This document shows, piece after piece, positions 1 through 13,372 of a stretch of DNA of 64,000 nt (position 1 is its first letter; each line of letters starts with the position of its first letter). Under the pieces are notes generated by a model. It was given only the letters and a program-made list of their open reading frames with translations. It did no database searches and was not told where the DNA came from. The stretch covers positions 130,006 to 194,005 of the forward strand of contig FIZJ01000011.1 of NCBI GenBank assembly GCA_900019385.1, in the 5' to 3' direction. This DNA comes from an uncultured Clostridia bacterium. GTDB lineage: Bacteria; Bacillota; Limnochordia; Darwinibacteriales; DTU012. The position numbers and the translations under genes were made by a program.

Positions 1-425
1 CCAACGGGCCCGGCGACCCGCGTGACGCCGGTTTCGCCGCAGATACGGTGAAGAAGCTCATTGGTCTTAAACCCCTTTTTGGCATCTGTCTGGGGCACCA
101 GCTGCTGAGCTTGGCTTTGGGAGCGGATGTTTTTAAGCTCAAGTTCGGCCACAGGGGCGGGAATCACCCGGTGAAAGATCTCAGGACTGGAAGAGTCCTC
201 ATCACATCACAAAACCACGGCTATGCGGTGGATGCCCAGTCGATCGATCCCCGCGCAGCCTATGTGACTCATGTCAGCCTGAATGACGGGACGGTTGAGG
301 GGCTGCGGCACCGTTCGCTCCCGATCGCCTCAATCCAGTACCATCCTGAAGCGTCGCCGGGGCCTCATGACACAAGGTTTATCTTTGATGAGTTCATGGC
401 TGCCATTGTCCAGTCTGCGTCTTAG
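1..425 (+). CDS. carA: Carbamoyl-phosphate synthase small subunit, 3' part (glutaminase)
   Basis: This is the C-terminal 141 codons of the glutamine amidotransferase subunit; the 5' part lies outside the window and the frame is open from base 3. It hydrolyses glutamine and channels ammonia to CarB. Visible landmarks of the class I amidotransferase domain are NGPGDP at the very start, the nucleophile Cys in GICLGHQ, and the His/Glu pair in [12 protein letters not shown]. The stop at 423-425 is followed by an AGGAGG site for carB 15 bases on, so the two subunits are co-transcribed. Identification is secure; only the missing N-terminus is unknown. Confidence 0.96.
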   Translation, partial: NGPGDPRDAGFAADTVKKLIGLKPLFGICLGHQLLSLALGADVFKLKFGHRGGNHPVKDLRTGRVLITSQNHGYAVDAQSIDPRAAYVTHVSLNDGTVEGLRHRSLPIASIQYHPEASPGPHDTRFIFDEFMAAIVQSAS

Positions 426-440
426 GAGGAGTGACGAGCT

Positions 441-3400
441 TTGCCGCTGAAGCGTGGCATCAATACAGTGATGGTAATAGGATCCGGGCCGATCATTATC
501 GGTCAGGCAGCCGAGTTTGATTATGCCGGGACTCAGGCTTGCCGCGCATTGCGAGAGGAAGGGATCAAGGTAGTCTTGGTGAACAGCAATCCGGCGACCA
601 TTATGACTGATCCCAACCTGGCCGACCGAGTGTATCTTGAGCCGCTGACTGCGGAGATTGTGGCCCGGATCATCGAACGGGAGAGGCCAGACGGCCTGCT
701 GCCCACCCTCGGCGGCCAGACAGGGTTGAACCTTGCCGTTGAGCTGGCTGAAGCGGGAATACTGGATCAGTACGGAGTGACGCTTCTGGGCACTCCGCTG
801 GAAGCGATCCGCAAGGCCGAGGACCGGGAACTGTTTAGGGCAACCATGCAGGAGATCGGCGAGCCAGTCCCAGAGAGCACAATTGCCCACAACCTGCAGG
901 AGGCTCTGCAGTTTGCCCGCGCTATCGGATATCCGGTGATTGTGCGGCCGGCCTACACCCTCGGCGGGACAGGAGGAGGCATTGCCGAAAACGAGGAACA
1001 GCTGGTGGATATCGCGATCCGGGGTTTGAAAAACAGCCGCATCCATCAGATTCTGCTGGAACGGAGTGTGGCAGGCTGGAAAGAGATCGAATATGAAGTG
1101 ATGCGGGATGGGGCCGGTAACTGTATCTCAATCTGCAGCATGGAAAACATGGATCCGATCGGTATCCATACCGGTGACAGCATCGTGGTGGCTCCGACCC
1201 AGACCTTGACGGACAAGGAACACCAACTGCTGCGGGGCGCCGCTTTCAAGATCATCAAAGCTTTGGGCATCGAGGGCGGCTGCAATGTTCAATTCGCCCT
1301 GAACCCCAACAGCCTCGATTACTATGTGATAGAAGTCAATCCGCGTGTGAGCCGGAGCAGCGCGCTGGCGTCCAAGGCCACGGGGTACCCGATTGCTCGA
1401 GTGGCGGCGAAGATTGCCGTCGGCATGCACTTGGATGAAATCGTCAATTCGGTGACCGGAGAGACGCTGGCCTGCTTAGAACCGGCACTCGACTATGTAG
1501 TGACCAAAATACCGCGCTGGCCGTTCGACAAGTTCAACTCCGCCGATCGGGCGCTTGGCACTCAGATGAAGGCCACCGGCGAGGTCATGGCTATTGACCG
1601 TACATTCGAAGGCAGCCTCCTGAAGGCGGTGCGGTCGCTGGAGACCGGTATTGACTGCCTTACCCTCAAAGGGATCGAAACATGGTCAGACGCGCAGCTG
1701 ATGTCCAGGCTGCGCAAGGCGGATGATCAGCGGCTTTTCTGCATTGCGGAATGTCTGCGCCGGGGATACTCCGCGGCTGACGTAGCCAGAGAATCCCAGG
1801 TCGACCGCTGGTTCATTCAGCGGATCCAGAGCATTGTCGAGCTGGAGGCGGCTTTGGCGGAGCGGTTCAGGCAAAGGCCTTTACAGCTGCCTCTGGATGC
1901 GGAAACCATGGAATTGGTCCGCCTGGCCAAGGCCAAAGGGATTGCCGATGCCCACATCGCCCGCATGGCCGGCCTTTCTGAGCTTGAGTTCCGTTCGCTC
2001 AGAAAGAAGATAGCCGCGCCGGTGTACAAGACAGTTGACACTTGCGCCGCGGAGTTCGAGGCATCGACACCGTATTTCTACTCTACTTATGAATACGAGG
2101 ACGAAGTGACGGCCTCACAGCGAAAAAAGGCTCTGGTATTGGGGTCCGGGCCAATCCGCATCGGCCAAGGCATCGAATTCGACTACTGCAGCGTCCATGC
2201 CGTCTGGGGCCTGAAGGAAGCGGGTGTGGAGGCGGTGATCATCAACAACAACCCGGAAACGGTGAGCACCGATTTTGACACTGCCGACCGTCTTTATTTC
2301 GAACCGCTGTCTCTGGAGGATGTCCTAAATGTGGTGGAAAAAGAGCAGCCCGAGGGGGTTATCGTCCAATTCGGCGGGCAGACCGCCATCAACCTGGCAG
2401 AGCCCCTCAAGGCAGCCGGGGTCAGAATCCTGGGCACTGCCGTCGAAAGCATCGATCTCGCCGAAGACCGGGAGCTCTTCTCCGAACTGCTGCGCTCCAT
2501 CGGCATCCCCCAGGCGGAGGGCAGGACAGCGACAAACATCAATCAAGCCATAGGCATTGCCCAGAAGATTGGTTTTCCTGTGCTGGTGCGGCCTTCATAC
2601 GTACTCGGCGGCAGAGCGATGGAGATCGTCCACGACACAGAAGAATTGTACCGCTATATGCGGTACGCAGCTGAAGTGTCGCCCAACCACCCGATTCTGA
2701 TCGACCGTTATTTAAGCGGCAAAGAGATAGAAGTCGACGCCATCTCCGATGGAGAGGACGTGTTCATACCCGGAATAATGGAGCACATCGAGCGGGCGGG
2801 AGTTCATTCAGGCGACAGCATGGCGGTGTTTCCTCCATATACCCTCTCGGAGCGGGAAGTGGAAACAGTGGTGTCTCACACCGTCAAAATAGCCCGGGCG
2901 CTCAAGGTAAAAGGCCTACTGAACATCCAGTATGTGCTGCACGAAGGTAAACTCTACTGCCTGGAAGTCAACCCCCGGGCCAGCAGGACAGTCCCGATTC
3001 TGAGCAAAGTGACCGGAGTGCCAATGGTCCGCTGTGCGGTCAAAATCATGCTGGGAGCGAGCTTGAAGGAACTGGGATACGGCACTGGTTTACTGGCTCC
3101 ACCGGACTATGTCACGATCAAGGCGCCGGTGTTTTCCTTTGAGAAGCTCGGCCTCGTGGATACGTCTCTAGGGCCGGAGATGAAGTCCACCGGAGAAGTC
3201 TTAGGGATCGGATCCACATATGAAGAGGCGCTGTACAAAGTGATTCTGGCTGCCGGCATGCGCCTGCCGCGCGGGGGAAGAGCACTGATTTCCGTGGCGG
3301 ACAAGGACAAGGAAGAGGCCATATCTCTGGCTTCAGACTTGGCCCAACTGGGATTCGAGCTGATGGGCACCCATGATACAGCTCATTTTGTCGGAGAGGC

Positions 3401-3707
3401 GGGAATCCCGATCACAGAGGTCTACAATCCGGGAGAAGGTGTGCCTAATGTGATCGACTTGATCCGCCAGGGTGAGGTCAGCTTGATCGTCAACACCCCT
3501 ACCAGAGGCCGAAGTTCGGGAACGAACGGCTTTCTGATCAGACGGGCTGCCGTCGACTACCAAGTGCCGTGCCTGACATCCCTGGACACAGCCCGGGCAG
3601 TGATCTCGGTGATGACAGCCTGGCGGGAAGGATACCCGGCGGCGTGTTCACTCAACGAGTATATTGACAACTTCAACAGATTGAAGGGAATGATCGGATC
3701 ATGCTGA
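441..3707 (+). CDS. carB: Carbamoyl-phosphate synthase large subunit
   Basis: The 1088-residue synthetase subunit makes carbamoyl phosphate from bicarbonate, ammonia from CarA, and two ATP, for arginine and pyrimidine synthesis. The two homologous ATP-grasp halves begin with GSGPIIIGQ near residue 15 and GSGPIRIGQ near residue 565. Between them is the oligomerisation region (about 400-550), and a C-terminal MGS-like allosteric domain covers about 940-1088. The TTG start is chosen because AGGAGG at 424-429 sits at good spacing and the N-terminus matches the family. Its last codons overlap argF by 7 bases, so carAB-argF looks like one operon and suggests this copy serves arginine synthesis. Confidence 0.97.
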   Translation: MPLKRGINTVMVIGSGPIIIGQAAEFDYAGTQACRALREEGIKVVLVNSNPATIMTDPNLADRVYLEPLTAEIVARIIERERPDGLLPTLGGQTGLNLAVELAEAGILDQYGVTLLGTPLEAIRKAEDRELFRATMQEIGEPVPESTIAHNLQEALQFARAIGYPVIVRPAYTLGGTGGGIAENEEQLVDIAIRGLKNSRIHQILLERSVAGWKEIEYEVMRDGAGNCISICSMENMDPIGIHTGDSIVVAPTQTLTDKEHQLLRGAAFKIIKALGIEGGCNVQFALNPNSLDYYVIEVNPRVSRSSALASKATGYPIARVAAKIAVGMHLDEIVNSVTGETLACLEPALDYVVTKIPRWPFDKFNSADRALGTQMKATGEVMAIDRTFEGSLLKAVRSLETGIDCLTLKGIETWSDAQLMSRLRKADDQRLFCIAECLRRGYSAADVARESQVDRWFIQRIQSIVELEAALAERFRQRPLQLPLDAETMELVRLAKAKGIADAHIARMAGLSELEFRSLRKKIAAPVYKTVDTCAAEFEASTPYFYSTYEYEDEVTASQRKKALVLGSGPIRIGQGIEFDYCSVHAVWGLKEAGVEAVIINNNPETVSTDFDTADRLYFEPLSLEDVLNVVEKEQPEGVIVQFGGQTAINLAEPLKAAGVRILGTAVESIDLAEDRELFSELLRSIGIPQAEGRTATNINQAIGIAQKIGFPVLVRPSYVLGGRAMEIVHDTEELYRYMRYAAEVSPNHPILIDRYLSGKEIEVDAISDGEDVFIPGIMEHIERAGVHSGDSMAVFPPYTLSEREVETVVSHTVKIARALKVKGLLNIQYVLHEGKLYCLEVNPRASRTVPILSKVTGVPMVRCAVKIMLGASLKELGYGTGLLAPPDYVTIKAPVFSFEKLGLVDTSLGPEMKSTGEVLGIGSTYEEALYKVILAAGMRLPRGGRALISVADKDKEEAISLASDLAQLGFELMGTHDTAHFVGEAGIPITEVYNPGEGVPNVIDLIRQGEVSLIVNTPTRGRSSGTNGFLIRRAAVDYQVPCLTSLDTARAVISVMTAWREGYPAACSLNEYIDNFNRLKGMIGSC

Positions 3708-4669
3708 AAAACAGCCATTTGCTCGCAGATAAACTCGCTTTGGGAATGCGAGGCCGGGATCTCCTCTGTGTGCGGGATTTGTCTGTGGATGAGATCTACA
3801 GGATCTTTGACCTGGCGGCGGCTTTGAAATCCGAACTGCGCCAAGGCGTTGGCCATCCGCTGCTTGCCGACAAAAGCCTGGGAATGATCTTTAGAAAGTC
3901 GTCCACCCGCACCAGAGTCTCCTTCGAAGTGGGGATCTGGCAGCTGGGAGGGCACGGCTTGTATTTAAACACCGACGACATCCAGCTCGGCAGGGGCGAG
4001 AGCATCAAAGACACTGCCGAGGTCTTGTCCAGGTACCTGGATGGCATCATGATCCGCACCTACGGGCACGAAGAGGTGATCGAACTGGCCCAGTACGCCA
4101 GTGTGCCTGTGATCAACGGGCTCACCGATCTGTTCCATCCGTGCCAGGTTCTGGCGGATATGTTCACGGCCTATGAAAAGAAAGGAATACTGACAGGGTT
4201 GAAACTGGCGTTCATCGGCGACGGCAACAATGTGGCCAACTCACTTCTGTGCGTCTGCGCCAAGTTGGGAGTGCACATGAGCCTGGCCTGTCCGAAAGGC
4301 TATGAACCTCCGCAGGTGGTGGTCGAGATGGCTGCCGCCGACGCCGCCGGCACCGGCGCCAGGCTGGAGATTGTCCGCGAACCCCTGGAGGCGGCCGCAG
4401 GGGCGGATATTGTTTACACAGACGTCTGGGCCAGCATGGGGCAGGAACAGGAGAAGGCTGAGCGGGAGAAGCATTTTGCCCAGTACCAGGTTAACAGCAG
4501 GCTGATGGCGGCCGCGAAGCCCGACGCCGTTGTCATGCACTGCCTGCCCGCCCACCGGGGTGAGGAGATCACGGACGAGGTGATCGACGGCAAAAACTCG
4601 GTGGTATATGACGAGGCTGAAAACAGGCTCCATGTCCAAAAGGCCATCATGGCTCTTCTAATGGCGTGA
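3701..4669 (+). CDS. argF: Ornithine carbamoyltransferase
   Basis: Transfers the carbamoyl group to ornithine to give citrulline in arginine synthesis. The 322-residue length is typical. The carbamoyl-phosphate loop STRTR is at residues 68-72, HPCQ at 146-149, and the ornithine-binding HCLP motif followed by AHRGEE starts at residue 280. The HCLP motif separates it from aspartate carbamoyltransferase. The ATG lies inside the end of carB (7-base overlap), which implies translational coupling. No clear terminator follows; the next gene, ligA, appears to have its own promoter. Confidence 0.96.
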   Translation: MLKNSHLLADKLALGMRGRDLLCVRDLSVDEIYRIFDLAAALKSELRQGVGHPLLADKSLGMIFRKSSTRTRVSFEVGIWQLGGHGLYLNTDDIQLGRGESIKDTAEVLSRYLDGIMIRTYGHEEVIELAQYASVPVINGLTDLFHPCQVLADMFTAYEKKGILTGLKLAFIGDGNNVANSLLCVCAKLGVHMSLACPKGYEPPQVVVEMAAADAAGTGARLEIVREPLEAAAGADIVYTDVWASMGQEQEKAEREKHFAQYQVNSRLMAAAKPDAVVMHCLPAHRGEEITDEVIDGKNSVVYDEAENRLHVQKAIMALLMA

Positions 4670-4681
4670 TTGCGTTCAGTG

Positions 4682-4710
4682 TTTCCTTTTTCCCCTGCTT
4701 TTGATACAAT
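4682..4710 (+). promoter_or_regulatory. Probable promoter for ligA (extended -10)
   Basis: TGATACAAT at 4702-4710 is an extended -10 element. The -35 hexamer TTTCCT, 17 bases upstream, is weak, as is common with extended -10 promoters. It lies in the 143-base argF-ligA gap, about 100 bases before the ligA start. Confidence 0.45.
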
Positions 4711-4713
4711 TGA

Positions 4714-6831
<2,118 letters not shown>

Positions 6832-6867
6832 GGTAACTAGATATGCAAAAGGATGGGTGATGATGGT

Positions 6868-7674
6868 ATGGACAACGTCCTGTTCTATTTTGCCGGTATG
6901 CCTGTGTATGTTTATGGGTTCCTTGTCAGCCTGGGGCTTTTGTTCGGCGCGGTGTCAGCCTTGAGTGCCGGCCGGCGAAAGGGATTCGGCTGGTGCAAGA
7001 TGTTCGATTTCATCTTGGGAACGGCAATCGTGTTCCTCGTGGCCGGACGCTTGGCGGTCCTGCTTCAGGAGTATGGGGCAGCGGTTTTGACTAAGCCCTG
7101 GAAGATCATCACCGAAATCTCGGACGGTGTCGATTTAAGGATCGGCCTCATCTTCGCAGTGCTTTATGGTTTAATCTCGGCGAAACGAAATGGTATCCTC
7201 GGTGTCGAACTGCTGGACGCCATCACACCGGGCATTCTTTGGATCAGGATCTTTTCGTCCCTCGGTTCCCAGGTGTTCGGCAAGAGCACCAACCTGCCCT
7301 GGGCGGTGCAGTTGGGCGAGTTCAGGCTGCATCCACTGCCCTTGTATTCGGCAGTGGGGTATTACCTGATCCGGTTTGTGGTCAAACAGATCCGCTGGGC
7401 ACAGCGGTTCGACGGGCAGGTCTTCATCGCCACAGTGACATTGGCGGTATGGCTGCAGTGGCTGTTGTTGTTTGTTTCGGAGGGAAGCAAGGCCTTCGCT
7501 TTCTGGCTGTATCCGATCATAGGTTTGATTGCCGGAGCTGTCTGGAGTTTCGGGCATGTCAACTCCCCGCCTCGAACAAAGAAGACCGGCGCGGCTTATT
7601 GGGTGGTGCAGTCTATAATACTAGTGATTGTGGTGTGCGCTATGGCCTGGTTCTTCTACTCCCGTTTTGAGTAA
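6868..7674 (+). CDS. Divergent prolipoprotein diacylglyceryl transferase-like membrane protein
   Basis: A polytopic membrane protein of about 268 residues with roughly seven hydrophobic segments. It aligns by eye to Lgt: the N-terminal YGF helix, the NLPWAV segment, and HPLPLYS in place of HPTQLYE. Lgt adds the diacylglyceryl group to prelipoproteins. However, the catalytic HGG segment is replaced here (LRIGLIF), the RIGNFxNGE motif is reduced to RIFSSLGSQ, and the late REP motif is missing. It is therefore probably not a working Lgt, and its substrate is unknown. ATG 6868 is preferred, with GGTGAT six bases upstream; ATG 6853 would add five residues. It sits between ligA and fur, with an 11-base gap to fur. 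Confidence 0.7.
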   Translation: MDNVLFYFAGMPVYVYGFLVSLGLLFGAVSALSAGRRKGFGWCKMFDFILGTAIVFLVAGRLAVLLQEYGAAVLTKPWKIITEISDGVDLRIGLIFAVLYGLISAKRNGILGVELLDAITPGILWIRIFSSLGSQVFGKSTNLPWAVQLGEFRLHPLPLYSAVGYYLIRFVVKQIRWAQRFDGQVFIATVTLAVWLQWLLLFVSEGSKAFAFWLYPIIGLIAGAVWSFGHVNSPPRTKKTGAAYWVVQSIILVIVVCAMAWFFYSRFE

Positions 7675-7685
7675 AGAGGTGGATC

Positions 7686-8141
7686 ATGGATAAGCAGCAG
7701 AGTTTCACCGAGATTCAAGAGCAGTTGGAGGCCAATGACCTGCGGTTGACACCGCAGCGGGCGGCCGTGATCAAGGTGCTGCTGGATCATACCGACACAC
7801 ATCTGCGCACCGAGGAGATTTTTCTCTTGGCTAAAGAATTCGCCCCTGACATCGGCCTGGCCACTGTGTACCGGACTTTGGAGGTTTTAGAGAAGCTGAA
7901 TATCATCAACCGTTTCGACTACGGAGACGGCCAGAGCCGCTATGAAATGGGGCGGGATACAGAGGAGCATTACCACCACCATCTGATCTGTCTCGGGTGC
8001 GGCGAAGTCAGCGAATTTAAGGATGATCTCCTGGAAAAGCTGGAAGAGAAAATAGCGGCCAAGTGCCAGTTCAAGATTGTGGACCACAGTCTGCGGTTTT
8101 TTGGGTACTGTAAGCAGTGTCAAGATAAGGACTGTGATTAG
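7686..8141 (+). CDS. fur: Fur-family metal-responsive repressor
   Basis: A 151-residue winged-helix regulator. LRLTPQR and the recognition region ATVYRTL are in the N-terminal half. The metal sites follow: HYHHHLIC with CLGCG, then a C-terminal CKQC pair that would hold structural zinc. The acidic stretch after the first CxxC (EFKDDLLEKLE) looks more like Fur than PerR, so iron uptake control is the likeliest role, but Zur or PerR cannot be ruled out by sight. AGAGGTGGATC precedes the ATG. It is probably co-transcribed with the Lgt-like gene. No Fur box was recognised in the window. Confidence 0.85.
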   Translation: MDKQQSFTEIQEQLEANDLRLTPQRAAVIKVLLDHTDTHLRTEEIFLLAKEFAPDIGLATVYRTLEVLEKLNIINRFDYGDGQSRYEMGRDTEEHYHHHLICLGCGEVSEFKDDLLEKLEEKIAAKCQFKIVDHSLRFFGYCKQCQDKDCD

Positions 8142-8202
8142 CAATAGAATAAGCAGAGGTGTGGAACAAAGGCGCTTTTCATGGACAGCTCACCCCAGCC
8201 AG

Positions 8203-8231
8203 TTGACAACACATATATTCTGGAGTATCAT
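8203..8231 (+). promoter_or_regulatory. Sigma-A type promoter of the valS T-box leader
   Basis: Perfect TTGACA at 8203-8208, a 17-base spacer, and TATCAT at 8226-8231. Transcription would begin near 8238, just where the T-box leader structure starts. Confidence 0.8.
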
Positions 8232-8237
8232 AAAAGC

Positions 8238-8510
8238 AATCTCAAGCAAAGGCAATGACCGGGAGGAGTAGCCGCGCACCGCTTTTCAGAGAGGGGAACA
8301 CCTGGTGCAAGTTTCCCAAGCAAGGGCCGGTGAAGGTCGCCCGGGAGCTGTTGGGGTGAAGGTGGGGTGTCCTGCGAGTAGTCCCAGCCGTCCGGTGCGT
8401 TAAGCCGATCGAGAGCTCGACAGCAAGTCTCTCCCTGCTGTTTGAGAATAAAGGTGGTACCGCGGAAGTCTTTTCGTCCTTTAGGCGAAAAGGCTTTATT
8501 TTTTTGGAGG
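8238..8510 (+). promoter_or_regulatory. T-box riboswitch (valine) upstream of valS
   Basis: A tRNA-sensing leader of about 270 bases. The 5' side of the specifier loop shows AGTA at 8267-8270 and the 3' side shows GAA at 8332-8334. These place the specifier triplet GTC (valine) at 8336-8338, which agrees with the valS gene downstream. The conserved T-box AAAGGTGGTACCGCG lies at about 8450-8464. A terminator hairpin follows (8467-8476 pairs with 8486-8495, then a T run to 8505). Uncharged tRNA-Val should favour the antiterminator and allow valS expression. The leader fills the only gene-free gap over 300 bases in the window. Confidence 0.93.
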
Positions 8511-8520
8511 AGTGAAAACG

Positions 8521-11164
<2,644 letters not shown>

Positions 11165-11172
<8 letters not shown>

Positions 11173-12454
11173 CCAACCTTTCGGAGAACGGCAGCGGTTT
11201 ACAATCCACACTGGGCTTCAGAGGATTGCCGAGCTTTGTGCAAGGCTCGGCAATCCTCAGCGCCAGTTTCGGTCCATCCACATTGCCGGGACCAACGGAA
11301 AAGGCTCGACTGCAGCCCTGATCGCCGGCGCGCTCCAGGCCCAGGGATGGAAAGTGGGGCTGTTCACTTCACCCCATTTGATTGATTACCGTGAACGCTT
11401 TCGCATCAATGGGCGGAAGATCTCCCCGGAAGACCTTGCCCGCATCAGTGCTGTGGTCAAAACACAGATAGACCTGATCGAAGAAACTCATTCCGAATAT
11501 GGGCCTTTCACTCAGTTCGAAGCTGCCGCCGCTCTCGGTTTTTGCTATTTTGCCCAGGAACGAGTGGATTATGGGGTGATCGAGGTTGGCCTTGGCGGGC
11601 GTCTTGACGCCACCAACATCCTGGTGCCGGAAATCTGTGTCATCACACCCATCGGCCACGACCACCTGGAACGCCTGGGGCCGAGCCTGATCGATGTCGC
11701 CCGCGAAAAAGCGGGGATTATCAAAACGGATGTGCCGGTGGCCGCTTCAGTGCAGCTTCCAGAGGTGGAACAAGTGCTGCGGGCTGCCGCCGCTGAACTT
11801 AAGGCGCCGTATCACTCCCTCGCAGATGTTTCGTGGCAGCCGCTGCGGTGGGATCTGGAAGGCGGCGAGCTGATATTCCCAGCTTTAGGCGGGGCTCCGT
11901 TCAAGATCCAGCTGATAGGCCGGCATCAACTGGCCAATGCCGCGACTGCTCTGCTTGCCCTGAAAGTGCTGCAGGACGGCGGACTCAAGCTGGATTTACA
12001 GTTGGTTCACAGGGGTATGGCCGAGTGCCGGTGGCCGGGAAGGCTGGAAGTTGTCTCCAGGGAGCCCTTGGCTATCTTGGACGGCGCTCACAACCGGGAA
12101 GGGTTTCTAGCCTTGGCCCACACCCTGCGCAGTCTCACAGAAGAGCGGTTCACCTTTGTACTGGGCCTTTCAGCCAACAGGGAAGTGGAGATCATTGATC
12201 CGCTGCTTCCTTTGGCCAGGCAGGTTTTTGCGGTGGAATCCCAGAACAGCAGGAATGGAGTGATACCGGCCGCTGAATTGACAGAATACGTCAGAAGCCG
12301 GGGAATCTTGGCGGAATGCGCCGAACTGGCGCAGGTTCCAGCGCTTCTTAAATCGTTCGGCCCGGTCTGTGTCTGTGGTTCTTTGTACCTGATTGGTGAT
12401 GTGCAGGCACTAATTATGGGCGGAGACGAAGGAAATCGCCCGACAAAAGCCTAA
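11165..12454 (+). CDS. folC: Folylpolyglutamate synthase / dihydrofolate synthase
   Basis: Mur-ligase-type enzyme that adds glutamate to folates (and often to dihydropteroate). The P-loop GTNGKGS is at residues 42-48; the GHDHLERLG segment and the late DGAHN motif are also present. GTG 11165 is chosen because GGAG at 11154-11157 lies seven bases before it; a TTG at 11159 would be too close. The N-terminus is about ten residues shorter than in many family members, without visible loss of the fold. The start lies inside the end of valS (8-base overlap), the usual valS-folC pairing of Firmicutes. Confidence 0.94.
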
Positions 12455-12495
12455 ATATATCCATAGTCTTGCAAGCGGCAAGGAGGCAAGTAAAC

Positions 12496-13005
12496 GTGGG
12501 AGAACGGCATGCAAAAGGCCAGCGGGGAGTTTTGGCAAGAGAAGGCGTTTCCTTTGTGATTTCTTTGATTTGTGTCAGTGCGATCTGCATTTTTGTCGGT
12601 TATCTGTTGGGCCAGTATGCGCTGCAGTGGCTGAACAATCCGTTTGCGCCTGTTAACCAAGCTCAGATCGATGAGCTGAACGATTCCATCGATCAGCAGT
12701 TGGCCAACATGAGCCAACCGAGTCAGCAGCCTGAATCGTCCACAGCGGGTGAGGAAAGCCCGGCAGTTCCTGCTGCCGCGGCTCAGGCATCGGGTTTGTA
12801 CCGGGTTCAGGCTGGAGTTTTCTCACAGCTGAGCAATGCCCAGGCGCTAGCCAGCTTGTTGAAGGAAAAGGGGTTTGATGCTGTGATCAGCACCGGGCCG
12901 CCCTACCGGGTGCAGACCGGCGCCTTTTCCAGTCTGGAGAATGCCCAGGCTTACGCCGATGAGCTGCGGGCCAAGGGTTTCGATGCGGCTGTGATCAGAC
13001 CTTGA
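12496..13005 (+). CDS. Membrane-anchored SPOR-domain protein
   Basis: A 169-residue protein with a short cytoplasmic N-terminus, one transmembrane helix at about residues 17-40, an acidic and Gln/Pro/Ala-rich linker, and a C-terminal SPOR domain (about 95-168). The SPOR domain holds two similar repeats (YRVQAGVFS and YRVQTGAFS). SPOR domains bind denuded peptidoglycan at division or sporulation septa, so an envelope role is inferred. GTG 12496 follows AAGGAGG at nine bases; a TTG at 12469 has no such site. Similar SPOR genes often follow folC in Firmicutes. The exact function is unknown. Confidence 0.85.
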   Translation: MGERHAKGQRGVLAREGVSFVISLICVSAICIFVGYLLGQYALQWLNNPFAPVNQAQIDELNDSIDQQLANMSQPSQQPESSTAGEESPAVPAAAAQASGLYRVQAGVFSQLSNAQALASLLKEKGFDAVISTGPPYRVQTGAFSSLENAQAYADELRAKGFDAAVIRP

Positions 13006-13030
13006 CATGCCAGGAACAGTGTGATAGATT
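13002..13030 (+). promoter_or_regulatory. Promoter of the ferredoxin gene
   Basis: TTGACA at 13002-13007, 17-base spacer, TAGATT at 13025-13030. The -35 overlaps the stop codon of the SPOR gene. A terminator follows the ferredoxin, so it is likely a single-gene transcript. Confidence 0.75.
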
Positions 13031-13065
13031 TTACAAGGAACTGGGGGAGGAAGGAGGTAGGCATA

Positions 13066-13236
13066 ATGGCTCATGTGATCAGTGAAGAGTGCATCAAGTG
13101 CGGCGCATGCGAGGCTGAATGCCCAGTTAACGCCATCAGTGAAGATACTGATCAGTTCGTGATTGATCCCGATGTTTGCACCGACTGCGCGTCCTGCACC
13201 GAGGTTTGCCCGGTTGGCGCAATCAGCGAGGCTTAA
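13066..13236 (+). CDS. 2[4Fe-4S] ferredoxin
   Basis: A 56-residue clostridial-type ferredoxin. Two CxxCxxCxxxCP motifs (Cys 9/12/15/19 and 38/41/44/48) bind two [4Fe-4S] clusters that carry low-potential electrons in the cytoplasm. AAGGAGGT at 13051-13058 and ATG 13066 fix the start; an upstream in-frame GTG would only add untypical residues. It has its own strong promoter and terminator, which suggests high expression. It is a plausible redox partner for the Rnf-type complex at 41154-45645, but that is inference. Confidence 0.96.
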   Translation: MAHVISEECIKCGACEAECPVNAISEDTDQFVIDPDVCTDCASCTEVCPVGAISEA

Positions 13237-13265
13237 TTCCTCCGTACTTATATTACCCAAGCAAG

Positions 13266-13309
13266 AGAAAAGCCGCAGGAGAGCCGCAGATGCGGCTTTT
13301 CTTTTTTTA
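13266..13309 (+). terminator. Rho-independent terminator after ferredoxin
   Basis: Perfect 12-base arms AGAAAAGCCGCA (13266-13277) and TGCGGCTTTTCT (13291-13302), followed by a T run. Confidence 0.92.
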
Positions 13310-13321
13310 AAGGAGGACTCT

Positions 13322-13349
13322 TTGTTAAGCTGATGGAAAATCTTAGAAA
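13322..13349 (+). promoter_or_regulatory. Weak promoter candidate for the GH127 gene
   Basis: TTGTTA at 13322-13327, 16-base spacer, TAGAAA at 13344-13349. Each hexamer matches 4 of 6 consensus bases. It lies between the ferredoxin terminator and the gene start, where a promoter is needed. Confidence 0.35.
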
Positions 13350-13372
13350 AGACAACGGAAGGGGAGGCAGTA

